Source: Symbiodinium natans (lineage: Eukaryota; Sar; Dinophyceae; Suessiales; Symbiodiniaceae). Taken from it: a stretch of 62,000 nt of DNA. The notes below the pieces were generated by a model. That model was not told the origin of the DNA. It worked only from the letters and a program-made list of their open reading frames with translations, and made no database searches. The position numbers were made by a program, and so were the translations under genes. Of the stretch, positions 1 through 10,575 are shown one piece after another. Position 1 is the first letter of the stretch. The number at the start of each line of letters is the position of its first letter. Where the stretch lies: the NCBI GenBank assembly GCA_905221605.1, contig CAJNDS010002186.1:5001-67000 (forward strand). The letters run 5' to 3'.

Positions 1-230
1 GCAGTCCAAATGTGCAGACTCTCGCTCATTTGCTGCAGGCGTCCGTTTGCAAGCAAGATTGTGAACTCTTTGCACGCGCCATTCTGGCGTTTGCAGCCCC
101 GGAGCTACGTCTCCCAACGCCCTATGGTTGAAGCGGTGGAATTGACACCCTGAAGCTGCAAGGCCACAAGATTCTTAATCGCTGTCTAATGTAACCTCGA
201 TAGGTGATAGGTCGTGAGCCGTCTTTGTCG

Positions 231-840
231 CCACCGTCCCTCCGCCCACACCCCGCCCTTCCAAATCCATCACAGCCGTTGCAGCCCCACCAGTCCATGC
301 CCACTTGGCTCTAAAGCTCATGGCGCGGGCTTGAGCCTCAAGTGTGCTGAGTGCGCAATGTTGCATGGTCATCCTTCCATGTGGGTACTGCCAGCTCTTC
401 GTGGGAAGCCTGACTCGCCTGCATCGCACCACGCCGCCCGCCACGCGCCCCCCGTCCTCGGCCCTCAGACCCACTGGCCTGGCAGCACGACACTGCTCGA
501 GCAACACTTTCTGCAGGCACGCGTGCATGCACTTCTGCACGCAGCGCACGCTTGGCAGCGCTGTGCATGCACAAGTGCATGCACGCGTGCCTGCAGAAAG
601 CAGTGGGCTCGAGCAGTGCCGGGCTTCGAAGCCAGTGGGTCTGAGGGCCGAGGACGGGGGGCGCGTGGCGGGCGGCGTGGTGCGATGCAGGCGAGTCAGG
701 CTTCCCACGAAGAGCTGGCAGTACCCACATGGAAGGATGACCATGCAACATTGCGCACTCACACACTTGAGGCTCAAAGCCCACGCCATGAGCCTTCAAA
801 CCTCCATTGATGTAGAATCAATGGGGCGGAGGGACAGTGG
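231..840. repeat. Large imperfect palindrome (fold-back element)
   Basis: The left arm, from about 231 to 530, returns as its reverse complement between about 560 and 840. The best-matched parts are 316-480 against 612-793, nearly identical over more than 150 bases, and the outer block 231-247 against 824-840 with one or two mismatches. The centre, near 550, holds nested GTGCATGCAC-type mini-palindromes. The two arms differ by about 40 bases of insertion on the left. No transposase or target duplication is visible. It could be a non-autonomous fold-back or MITE-like element. Open frames on both strands here are by-products of the symmetry. Confidence 0.85.
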
Positions 841-2420
841 CATTGGGCTTGGTCCAGGACCAGCAGGGCTTGCAATGGCTCAGGATTCGGTCAAGCTGGG
901 TGGAGGTTTGACGAGGGGAAAGTCGGCTGTCAAACAAGTCTGGCTGCACCCACGCCGCATGCCTGGGCTGCACCGGAGGAGCGACGCAAAGCCTCGATGC
1001 TGTGGATGGAAACCACCAGCACCAAGGCCCGGCATCAGTACACCTCCGGCAGCAGCCCAAGCTTCGGTGTAAGCGCTCCCAAACTTGTCTGACAGCCGGC
1101 TATCCCAATCCTAGAGCCTGATCTGTTGTAGAGCTACAAACGTTCTGGAATCTCGTGGCCTTGCATGAAAACCAGCCCGCACGCTACGCTAGATCCTAAC
1201 CTTAGAAGCCTCACACCGTACTCACACATCACAGTGGACCCAGAGCCGTCGGGCCGTCGGGTTGAAGGCCTGCGGTGCAGGGCTAAAGTTTAGGATTGAG
1301 GTTGCAGTGTTTAGGGATTCTGGTTTGAGACGGGATGAAGGGCTTCTGGCATAGAGTGGGTTGATGTGGGTTGTGAAATGGTTGTCCATAGCCGATCCAA
1401 ACCTCTTCCCAGATCCCAGCAGCAGCGCACCTTGTAAGCTGAGCAATCGGCGGCATTCGTCTGGAACCTGACCGAGCGCTTATGTTGGCATCTAGTGTGT
1501 GATACGTTTACTTGTACAAGTTGTGCATTAGCGCTGCTGCCAAACCAAGTTGATGCTGAGCCCTGGTGAGCAGCGGGCCAGATGTTGTGGTCGTCATCCT
1601 CTTCGTCATCCTCTTCATCCTCTTCGTTGCCATCCGTGTCATCCTCAGCGGTCTCGACTTGTGAAATACAAAGCCATGTGGTCTACTCGGCCCAATGCGG
1701 CCAAGGTTTCCAACTGCACTCTGAGTTTGCTCTTGCGAAGCACCTGGCAATTGAGTATCGCGACCAGTGGCTCAAAATATGAGTAATGGCAACAGCAATC
1801 TGTTATTGCCAAGGCTAGTTACAATTGCAACAACATGTTCGTGATATTGGAGTAGCATGCACTGCAACCTGCAGCTGTCAAAAATCATGTTAGCAACACG
1901 ACGTGCCAACATACATTGGAACCCAGATGCACGCCAGGTCAAGCAACGCCAGATGCCTCTGCACCGATCGATGGGTGTGGCCACTGGAGAGGCCATGGCT
2001 CACCTATCAGTCGTGCAGGAATGTGCTCTCTGTGCCAAGAACCGGGGAACGATTAGCTTTTTTTGCGTTTGCCCAGCACAAGACTTTGCTGGATGCCTTT
2101 CACGCGTACAGAATTCGCATCGTAGACCAGAACATCAACAAATCCTCACGATGCCCCGGAGCGACAGCTGATTCCCTTGTGTAAATGGAGAGCATCCCAC
2201 ATGGATGATGGCAGACAATAACAGACAATTCAATCAACACAGGCACCTGCATGTGCTCCCCGTATTGAGATGCTAGTGCCGCTGTCCCACTGATACTAAA
2301 GGAGCCGCTGCTGCAATGCCCTGCTCAACTTGTACCTATCTGTGAACGAGGCAAATCGCAAAAGGCCAATTAGAGGAGTGGAGCTTTAAGTGGCGAGTCT
2401 CTTCCTCAGTGGCTGCAGAA
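841..2420. other. No recognisable gene
   Basis: Short unrelated open frames only. A CTCTTCGTCATC-rich stretch near 1590-1635 is low-complexity and creates a Ser-rich frame. A plus-strand frame around 1945-2184 is open for about 80 codons but has no recognisable domain. Confidence 0.5.
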
Positions 2421-2890
2421 CTACTCACAAGTCTTTTGCGAAACGTTGAACCAGATGAGGTTTCGGCGAAACACCTGCGAAGCGTCGGCATACACCACTT
2501 CGTCAATGTCATCGTACCACCCCTGAAGCTGGGAGGCATCATGGTCTTGGTCTGCGCTCCTCTCTGCACAGCTGGGCCTTGTCTTCGAACTCGAAGACGC
2601 GACATGGTCATCCAAACATCTGGTGAAAAAGGCCTATTGACAGGTCCCACTTCTCTGTCATCTCTGTCAAGCCCACGAAGACACAGCTTTCACCCTGTGC
2701 TGCCTCCAAGGCGTCCCGAAGCGTCACCCTGGGTCGGCGCGAATCCAATGCTGTCATGGCTTGGTTCGCAGTCAGCTGATGCGTCATACTGCGTGTCCAT
2801 GCACTGGCAAAGCCCAGCAGTTGCCTCTTCAGCAAGCCTCTCACTAAGGATCCGGTGCACTTCCTTCCGATTTCGTGCGGCCAAACAGGG
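2421..2890 (-). CDS. Sulfotransferase-like C-terminal fragment
   Basis: The minus strand reads ESCVFVGLTEMTEKWDLSIG and then LFHQMFG, ending at a stop at 2610-2608. This resembles the FVGLTE..W.LS..LFH.MFG segment of sulfotransferase-like proteins that are very common in dinoflagellate genomes. In the next frame, starting at about 2612, the protein continues with WYDDIDEVVYADASQVF and RRNLIWFNVS to a stop at 2421. That matches the usual end of the family (D..D..LY..A...F...L..F). The step between frames occurs at TTTGGATGA with no convincing intron, so the copy looks frameshifted, either a pseudogene or a sequence error. The PAPS-binding N-terminal part was not found upstream. The family assignment rests on motif memory and is moderately sure. 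Confidence 0.5.
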
Positions 2891-3350
2891 GTTTTGGGGT
2901 CACAGAACATGCCAGTAAAACATTCCCACCAAGTGACCCATCTGGCCGGCGTAGCCCTTGTGGCCACAAGGGCATGTGGCCACGAGCGTGACACTCTTGT
3001 GGGCAGCGCTCCTGGGTCCAAGAAAGCTTTTTGAAGTTGAAAGCTCGTTGAAGGAGCTCGTTCAGGGTTTGGACGGTTGAAGGGGGCTGGGGGCCTGAGG
3101 TCGTTCAAGAGCCAGGGGGTCCTTTTTTTGCGATTAGCTGTCTCAATGAGAATGCCCCCGCCCCCCCTCCCCCTCATCTCATGCGGAAGGGAACATTGCG
3201 GCATGCATTCCCCTCCCCCCCTGCCCGCCTTTACAGTATGTCAAGCCTTGGAGCAGGGGTCGAGGGGGGTCCAGGCTGGGGCTCGATTTTGCGTTGTCTC
3301 CCCTTGGAACCCTCCACTCTAACCCTCCTCCTCCTCGGCCTTCCACTACT
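2891..3350. other. No recognisable gene; C/G-rich tracts
   Basis: Contains C-rich runs near 3150-3175 and 3212-3225 that lead into telomere-like sequence. No exon is supported. Confidence 0.4.
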
Positions 3351-3415
3351 CACCCTAAACCCTAAGCCCTAAACCCTCAACCCTAAACCCTATTAGGGTT
3401 TGGCGTTTTATGGTT
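3351..3415. repeat. Interstitial telomere-like repeat with polarity switch
   Basis: Several degenerate CCCTAAA units run to 3391 and abut TTAGGGTTT, so C-strand and G-strand repeats meet in a short palindromic junction. The 7-base unit is that of plant and dinoflagellate telomeres. Confidence 0.8.
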
Positions 3416-3764
3416 TAGTGCCAAACCGGATTCTCCGGCGGGGGGGCGCAGGCCGAATCATTGTTTCTCTTTTTTTCTGAACAGGAATTCCGCTCATCTG
3501 CATATCTTCTTTGTGGGATGGTGGTGGGCTATGCTGCACTGCTGACGTCCTGACGATCCTAGCCTTATTTGCGTTTCGAGGGGCTCTCAAAAATTCTAGA
3601 TCCTGCTCTTTGTGTGGCCGTGCCCTCTTTACATGATCTTGGGCAAGGTCATTCAAAGAGCGGGCAAGGTCACATAAAGAGCCGGCAAGGCAATACAAAG
3701 CGGGCAAGGTCGCATGTAAAGAGTGGGCATGGTCCTTTAGATTGAGCCGCACCCCCCACCGTCC

Positions 3765-3872
3765 CGCCTTGCCCTAGGGTTTCGGGTCCTCGGGTCAGGG
3801 TGAGGCAAACGGTTCAGGGCATGGGGTTCAGGGCCCAGTGTTTACGTAGGGTTTAGGGCTAGGGTCTGGTTC
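3765..3872. repeat. Degenerate GGGTTTAGG/CGGGTC-type repeat
   Basis: Scattered GGGTTT, GGGTTCAGGG and GGGTTTAGGGCTAGGG words before a TG microsatellite. It is a decayed continuation of the telomere-like cluster. Confidence 0.5.
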
Positions 3873-3874
3873 TC

Positions 3875-3898
3875 TGTGTGTGTGTGTGTGTGTGTGTG
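3875..3898. repeat. TG dinucleotide microsatellite
   Basis: Twelve perfect TG units. Confidence 0.95.
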
Positions 3899-4005
3899 AA
3901 ACATGTCAATATCTTCTGTCATGGTATGAGAGTAGAATGCTTGGACTTGACGCGCGGAACCCTAAAACCAATCTGGTCAGCTGGTCTTTGCTAGAACCCT
4001 AAAAC

Positions 4006-4062
4006 ATTAACCCTAAACTCTAAACCCTAGGGTTTAGGGTTTGGGGGTTAGAGTTTATAGGG
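4006..4062. repeat. Second telomere-like cluster with polarity switch
   Basis: CCCTAAA-type units meet GGGTTTAGGGTTTGGGGG at a central CCCTAGGG. It has the same C-strand-then-G-strand order as the cluster at 3351. Confidence 0.8.
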
Positions 4063-4256
4063 TTGATACCCACAAGCAACAAAGAAAAGTAGTAAACGCT
4101 CGGCCTCTTTCTTTCAAAGAGCAGAAGGCCCCTACTACCTTTATCTACTACGCTTCTTTTTAGGCACGTGTTGTTATTGCAGTTGTTTTGAGGTTATGTT
4201 GCTAAGAAGCTTTGTCTTGTGCATTTTGCCAATTGCCCAGAGCAGACTCAGGGGCA

Positions 4257-4280
4257 CCTAAACCTAAACCCTAAACCCCA
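4257..4280. repeat. Short CCTAAA telomere-like run
   Basis: About three CCTAAACCCTAAACCCC units. Confidence 0.7.
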
Positions 4281-4531
4281 AAGATCGAAGACCGATCTTG
4301 AGGAACTTGCGCCGTTTACTTGTACAGAATGTTGAAAATCACTCAGGAAGCCTCTTTAAAACGCACTCAAACCAACAAAACTCTTGCAGCCCCATCTACG
4401 GATAAGTTAACACACCATTCCTGTCAGACCAACAAGCCCAATCACTTCCTACTTTTTGCAAAAGTTGGCCTTGGCAACCCCTTTTTGCGAACCCCTATAT
4501 AGTACCCCACTCGTCCAACCCGCCCTGGGAC

Positions 4532-4679
4532 CTGCTGTTGAATCGAAAGCAAGCGGTCATCTCTTTGTTGAACTTCCAGGCCCCAGTACATGTCCAACAA
4601 CCTCAGAAATTGGCGCCAATTTGCGAGCTGCTGGTCTGCGGCATACCCTCGTCTCTCTTCCGCCAAGACGTCTTGCTTC
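4532..4679 (-). CDS. Possible exon, unidentified protein
   Basis: A 148-base open segment lies between an acceptor-like TCTAAG|G and a donor-like CAGCAG|GT. It reads KQDVLAEERRGYAADQQLAN and continues WRQFLRLLDMYWGLEVQQRD, which is helical and charged. Composition and boundaries look like a real exon. No partner exon was joined to it and the family is not recognised. Confidence 0.3.
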
Positions 4680-7240
4680 CTTAGATGTGCTGATGTGTGG
4701 CAGGTATGGTCTAATGCAGAGGTAGACGCACTGCAAATTCGACCCCGTAGAACCTCCATGATTTTCCATGACTTTCCTGCATCTTGCATAGGATAGGCCC
4801 CTTACTTGCTGGGTCACCAACGAGCCTTCACAAGTTGGCACCCCTGCAGGGACACGTCTCATGTGTGCAGAAAACGCTTTGCAGCTAAACCGACTCTCAT
4901 CCAGACATGCCTTATTCAAGTGAGATGTTTCTTGACACATCATCATCGCTCAACAATACATTTTGAACATTTCTGCTAAACATGGATTTATGGAACATGT
5001 GAACATTTGCAACCTCCATCAGCCTCCTCAACTCATCATCCCCTCTGTCCGTCAGGGCAACGGGCCGATTCATCCCTCGACAAAGTCCAATACGTCTTGT
5101 ACATACACACGTCACACGTAGTCGGCGCTCATGCGCTTGGACAAAGGATTTTCGTCCTTGAAGCGGCAGTGCATCTGCAAGCCGAAATGCGCACGAAACA
5201 GATCTGACTTTTCTGGGCAACAAAGCTTTGTGTTCTCAACATTCGCAACCCAATTAGGAACGAGGACACCCCATAACAGTGCAAGCTGCTGTCGCAGATT
5301 CCGCAAGCTCCACCAGCTGATGCTGCACGGCATTGCACAGTGAACCAATTGAATCTTTTGCCACTACAAAGCTGGCAAGTACGCTTCTGGTTGGAAACAG
5401 GCGCGCAGGAGAGATAGCAAGATCTGGCTTCTGCAAGAACCGTGGCTCCAGAGGCAGCATTGAGGCTCATAGCACAACATGGAGGAACACCGCTGTGCAT
5501 TATTCACAGGGTTCAGGCAGATGGCAGATCCAGGCAGTGCAGGTCGGGGGAATGACTGATCGTTCGATCTCACATCCCGCCCGCACTGAGGGAAGTGTTT
5601 GCATCTTAGTGCGCAAACTTTCACTACGTGCTGATGACTCAACTACTAGTCCAGATTCCCAGCTGAAGTACGAGATCCTGTGTCTCAATGCGAATAAACA
5701 GCAGGTCTGTTGAGCGCACTTGGCATGAGAGCATTTCTGATCACGCGTCATGCAAACAAACTGCGCGGGTCACTGAAGATCAGATGGCGACCTTCAGAAA
5801 AGGGACCTTGCTGTTGTGGATCATTGGATAGCTTGGTAGTGTGCAGAATTGTGCAGATCTACCCTCTGTAAAAGTGCTTTGATATGTCTGTTGCCTGCGT
5901 CCCAAAGCGCCCCGAAAGTGTGCCATGTAGCGCTGTTAAGTCGAGCTGAACTTTTGGAGAGCGGGGGTTCCTTATTGCTAGTTCGCAACAAGTGTCGATG
6001 CAGCAGCGGCATACACTGATGTGTTTTCTGATGTCTGGGGCTTCGAAAGCCTGCTTTGCACATGTGAAAGGAAGCTCGCATTACACACATATAAACATGT
6101 AGAAAATATGTTTGAAAGCCAGAAAGGTAAGCCTCATATATAACAATACATATATATATATACGTATGTTTTTGTATTTATTTGCATACTTATTTATTTA
6201 TGACCATAAGGCCCGCTGAAGGTGCGAGTGCGTGCTGAGTGGATGAAATGAAGCTTGTTTGTTCGGAGCCCTGATGTGAGAGCTTCCACATTGACATCCC
6301 ACGGGGTGCGACATCAAACCTGACTCGATAAGGGTTTGCTCGTGTGGGTCCACTGATACTAGTTACAAGCACAACATGCTCCAGGCGAAGTGCTAGCCCA
6401 TCTGTTGCTGCTGCCACTTAGGCACGGGCAACTTAGGTCGTGTCCCGTCTGGGCCGCATCTTTGGTTCAGCCTGGGAGTAGTATGACATGCCATACAGTG
6501 GCAGGATTGCCCCAACAATCACGTTTTGCTCTCTGTGCAGTGGCTGGCTCGCGTGTCTTCAGAGTGCACCCTCGTGTCCGAACTTTTGCATAAGACTTTG
6601 GCAGAAGCCGCCACTCCATCAAGTGCCGACAGGAGGATGGGGCTGGCTCCAGGTCCAAGTGCACCGGGTCTGCCTAGAGTCGAGGGAATGAGAAAACTTC
6701 TTTCAGAATCACCGTCTAGAATCGCAATCACGTGGATTCGCATAGCTCACTCAGCCCCTAGCGACCTGGGCTTGGGAATGGAAATTTTAGGGAACATCTC
6801 TAGGTGAGCGTGGCTCACAAAACGTGCAAAAGTGTGTCAGCTGCCAGCGCCTTGTGGAAGATGGCTCCCTGTCAGCGCAGACAACATAAAAAACACATCT
6901 GTTCAATTCAAGGCAGGTGGCCTCCAGTGCCTTCTCCATCCTGCACACAAAAACGCGACATTCCGTGAGATCACACTTGATGATTCTTTTTCAGTCGACC
7001 TGCTTGCCGAGGCCACGATCCTCAGGCGATCTACCCGGCTGGTCTACAAATCCTGTCAATGTCCATGGTGCCATGGTGCTACAAAGTCACTGCGACATGC
7101 TGGCCAAGGCGCTTCATCAGAGTGTGGATCGTCGAGCTGGAACTGGCGGAGGGAAGAGGTAATGTTTGACAGTGTCAGTCTCGCTCAGTGAAGGTACAAA
7201 CCGAATGCTACATGTCAACGCTTTAGCTTGTTGAAGTATA
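4680..7240. other. Gene-poor stretch with AT-rich segment
   Basis: Only short shadow frames were seen. An AT-rich patch at 6090-6205 includes a TA microsatellite (6151-6162). Nothing else can be supported. Confidence 0.4.
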
Positions 7241-7249
7241 TACGATGCC

Positions 7250-7520
7250 ACGACGACAAAACAAAGGGCATGGTATATTTCATTGTTCTCGGGGTGTTTT
7301 CCCTGATTCTCTTTCGGTGACGGTTTCTATTCTTATTCTGCCGGTTCCTTTTTCGGGCCTCAGGACCTTCCATCCTAATCCGATGGTGTTTAATTTTATT
7401 CTACGGGTTCTATTTCTTAGCCCGGGCAATCCGGGGGGTGGGGGTTATGGAGTCCAAAAAAGGGGTTTAGGGGTTTGGCAGATTGAGGAGTTCAGTTTCC
7501 ACGATCCACCCTGAGGATTG
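7250..7520. repeat. Left flank of G-rich satellite: TTATTCTGCSGGTT-type repeat
   Basis: Loose copies of TTATTCTGCCGGTTCC and TTTATTCTACGGGTTC occur here. Related copies (TTTATTCTGCGGGTTTC) appear in reverse complement at 10340-10575, on the other side of the satellite, so the satellite sits between imperfect inverted flanks. Confidence 0.45.
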
Positions 7521-7549
7521 AGGTGAAATTCATGTAGGCTCACATAGGA

Positions 7550-10310
7550 TGTTCTGACGCTGGCGAATGGTGGGAATGGTGTGAAGTGGCGAGACTGGTA
7601 GGTACTGGCAAGAATTGTTGGCTAAGGGGTAGCGTTGCGAATGCTTGGCAATTGGTTCAAGATGGAAACGGTGGGAGTGGTAGTTGGTGGGGAATGGCTG
7701 GTAGTGGCAGGAAATGGGGGAATGGTGGGAATGGCGGAAATGGTGGGTACATGCTGGCGGAGAGTAAGGGGGGAATGGTGGAAATGGTGAGAAATTGTAG
7801 AGATTGTCTAGCACTGGCGGGAAAGGGGGGCATGGTAAAAATGGCGGGCTTTTGGACTGGTGGAAGTGGGGCGAAGTGGAGCGTCGTGATGCGTAGTGGT
7901 GGGCAATGAGTAAGTTGTGGGATATCGAATAATGCGGGGAACGGCGGGAATTGCGGGTGATGAATGGTGTGTAATGGTGGGGATGGGGATGGCAATATGG
8001 GCGGGAAATGGTGGGAATGCTGGGCTATGGTGCGAATGAGGCACGGTGGGTGCAAATGGAATGCTGAGAATGGTGTGCGGGGGCGTTCGGGTAATCGTGG
8101 GAATGGTGGGAATTACGGGTGCTGGTGTGTGAGGGTGGGTATTGTGGGGATGGCGGCAATATGGTGGGAAATTGGGAACATGGCAGGTCATAGCGGGAAT
8201 GCCATGGTTTGGGTAGCAGGGTGGCGACTAACGGTATCGGTGGGTGTGGGTGGGACCGGGAATAATGGTGGTAAGATAGGAATGTTAGGGAATGGTGGGC
8301 AATGGTGGGGATTGGTGGGGAATGGTGGGTGGGGATGGTGGAAATGGTGGGTAATGGGAATGGTGGGAATGGCAAGCTGGTGGGCATGGTGGGAAACGGG
8401 AACGGTGGGAATGGCGAGCTGGTGGGTAAATGCTGGGTGGAAATGTTGGGTAATGGAGGGCATGGGGAGTGGTGGATGGTGAGGTGGGTCGACGTCAGGT
8501 GGTGGGTGAGGGTTGGGTATAGTGGTGGGAATGCTGGGCTGCGCGGACGGTGGCAGGTAGTGGTGGGTATGGGCAGTGGGGTTGGTGGGCGGTAGACGAT
8601 GGTTGGTGCTGGTGGAGTATGGGAGTATGGCGGAAATGGCGGGTACATGGTGGCTAGGGGGAATGGTGGAAATGGTCGGAATGGCAGAGAATGCATGTGT
8701 AGTACTGGCGGGAAATGGTAGAAACGGTGAAAATGGCGGGTTTTTGGATGCGTGGTGATGCGAATTGTGGGATTGCGGGTGATGAATAGTGTGTAATGGT
8801 GGGGCTGGGGACGGCACTATGGGCGGGAAACGGCGGGAATGATGGTTTATATGGTGCGATGGGGAATGGTCTTCCATGGTAGGTAGAAATGGAATGCTGG
8901 GAATGGTGTGCGGGGGCGTGTTTCGGGTAATGGTGGGATGGGCTATGCGGGGCGGCAATATGGTGGGAAATGGGGAACATGGCAGGTCATAGGGGTTGCG
9001 ATTGGGTAGTAGGGGTAAGGGTGCGACTTGCAGGGGACAATGGCGAGGTATGGTGGAGTGGTGAGGAATGCTGGGGAAGAGTAGGATGGTGACTAATGTT
9101 GGGACTGGCAGGGAATAATGGCGGGTATGGTAAGGAATTGAGGGAATGGCAGGTATTGGTGGGAAGGGAATGGTGTCGATGGGTACTGGTGTTGCATGGT
9201 GGGTAGCAGGATGGCGAGTAACGGTAACGGTGGGTGGCATACTGGTGGTATGATAGGAATGGTAGGAAATGGTGGGGAACATGTCGGGTAATTACATGGT
9301 GGCTGGTACTGGCGGGTAAGGGGGGAATGGTGGAAATGGTGGGAATCGTAGAGAATGGTGAAATGGGGGGTTTTTGGACTGGTGGAAGTGGTGCCAGTGG
9401 TGCGTAGTGACGCGAATGGTAAGATTGCGGGTGATGAATATAGTGTGCAATGGTGGAGATAGGGACGGCAATATGGGCGGGAAACGGTGGGAACGATGGT
9501 TTATATGGTGCGATTCCATGGTAGTTAGAAATGGAATGCTGGGAATGGTGTGCGGGGGCGTGTTTCTTGTAATGGTGGGATAATGGGAATCGTGGGTACT
9601 GGTGCGTGATGGTGGGACTTTGTGGGGATGGGCTATGCGCGGAGCGGCAACATGGTGGGAAATGGATGGCAATGGAACACATATGAAAACATCGGAGGTC
9701 ATCATAGGAATGCGATGGTTTTGGGGATGGGCTATGCCGGGCGGCAATATGGTGGGAAATGGAAAACATGGCAGGTCATAGGGGGAATAGTTGGGGCAAG
9801 GGTGCGACTTGCAGGGAATCATGGCGAGGTCTGGTAGGAGTGGTGAGGAATGGTGGGGAATAGTAGGACGGTGACTAATGGTGGGTATGGATGGGACTGG
9901 CAGGGAATAATGGCGGGGTATGGTACGGAATTGAGGGAATGGCAGGTATTGGTGGGAATGGTGCCGATGGGTACTGGTGTTGCATGGTCATGGCGAGTAA
10001 CGGAAACGGTGGGTGTTGGGACCGGGAATAATGGTGGGATGATAGGAAGGGCAGGGAAGGGTGGGGAACCGCGAATGGTGGGGATGGTGGAAATGGTGGG
10101 AATGGCGAGCTGGTGGGCATGGTGGGAAATGGGAACGGTGCGAACAAATGTTGCGTGGAAATGTTGGGTAATGGTGGGGATGGGGAGTGGTGCATGGTGA
10201 GGTGGATCGACGTCAGGTGGTGGGTGAGGGTTGGGTAAAGTGGTGGGAATGCTGGGCGGACGGTGGCGGGTAGTGATGGCTATGGGCAGTGGGGTTGGTG
10301 GGCGGCAGAG
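7550..10310. repeat. G-rich minisatellite array with higher-order repeat units
   Basis: The plus strand is a degenerate array of 9-12 base words such as AATGGTGGG and GGAATGGTGGG, and the complement is CCATTCCCACC. Longer blocks recur. One beginning ATATGGTGGGAAATGG and ending ACATGGCAGGTCATAG appears near 8155, 8953 and 9747, spaced about 795 bases. One beginning ATTGCGGGTGATGAAT appears near 7948, 8774 and 9425. One containing TCGACGTCAGGTGGTGGG appears near 8489 and 10208. So this is a hierarchy of diverged units of 0.65-0.83 kb. Many GGG runs give G-quadruplex potential. Long His/Pro-rich and Gly/Trp-rich frames here reflect lack of stop codons in the repeat, not genes. Confidence 0.9.
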
Positions 10311-10329
10311 GAAGGCCGGCACGGGTGTG

Positions 10330-10575
10330 GGGGGAGTGAGAAAAAAACCCTCAGAATTTAACGGGGGGCACCGTGAAAAAACTGTGAATAAACTAACTAT
10401 CAAACCCGGGGGATAAGAATGCAAACAGGTGAAAAAAGGAATGGAACCCTCTGAATGCCCTGAAGAAACCCGCAGAATAAACCCCGAAAAGCCCTGCCAT
10501 TTTGTTTTTTTCAAATCCTTGGCCGGCCCAGAAAGAATTTAATAAGGAAAAAACCATCAGAATAAAAAATAAATA
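10330..10575. repeat. Right inverted flank of G-rich satellite
   Basis: Contains CAGAATTTAACGGGG, CCGCAGAATAAACCCCG and CATCAGAATAAAAAATAAA. These are loose reverse complements of the motif at 7320-7430. Confidence 0.45.

Noticed and set aside
175-1072. Overlapping frames of 150-240 codons on both strands
   Set aside because: They arise from the palindrome, so each strand mirrors the other. No protein family is recognisable.
7657-10514. Long His/Pro/Ser-rich minus-strand frames (up to 364 codons) and Gly/Trp-rich plus-strand frames
   Set aside because: They follow the G-rich minisatellite, which lacks stop codons. Several frames are open at once and there is no domain or exon signal.
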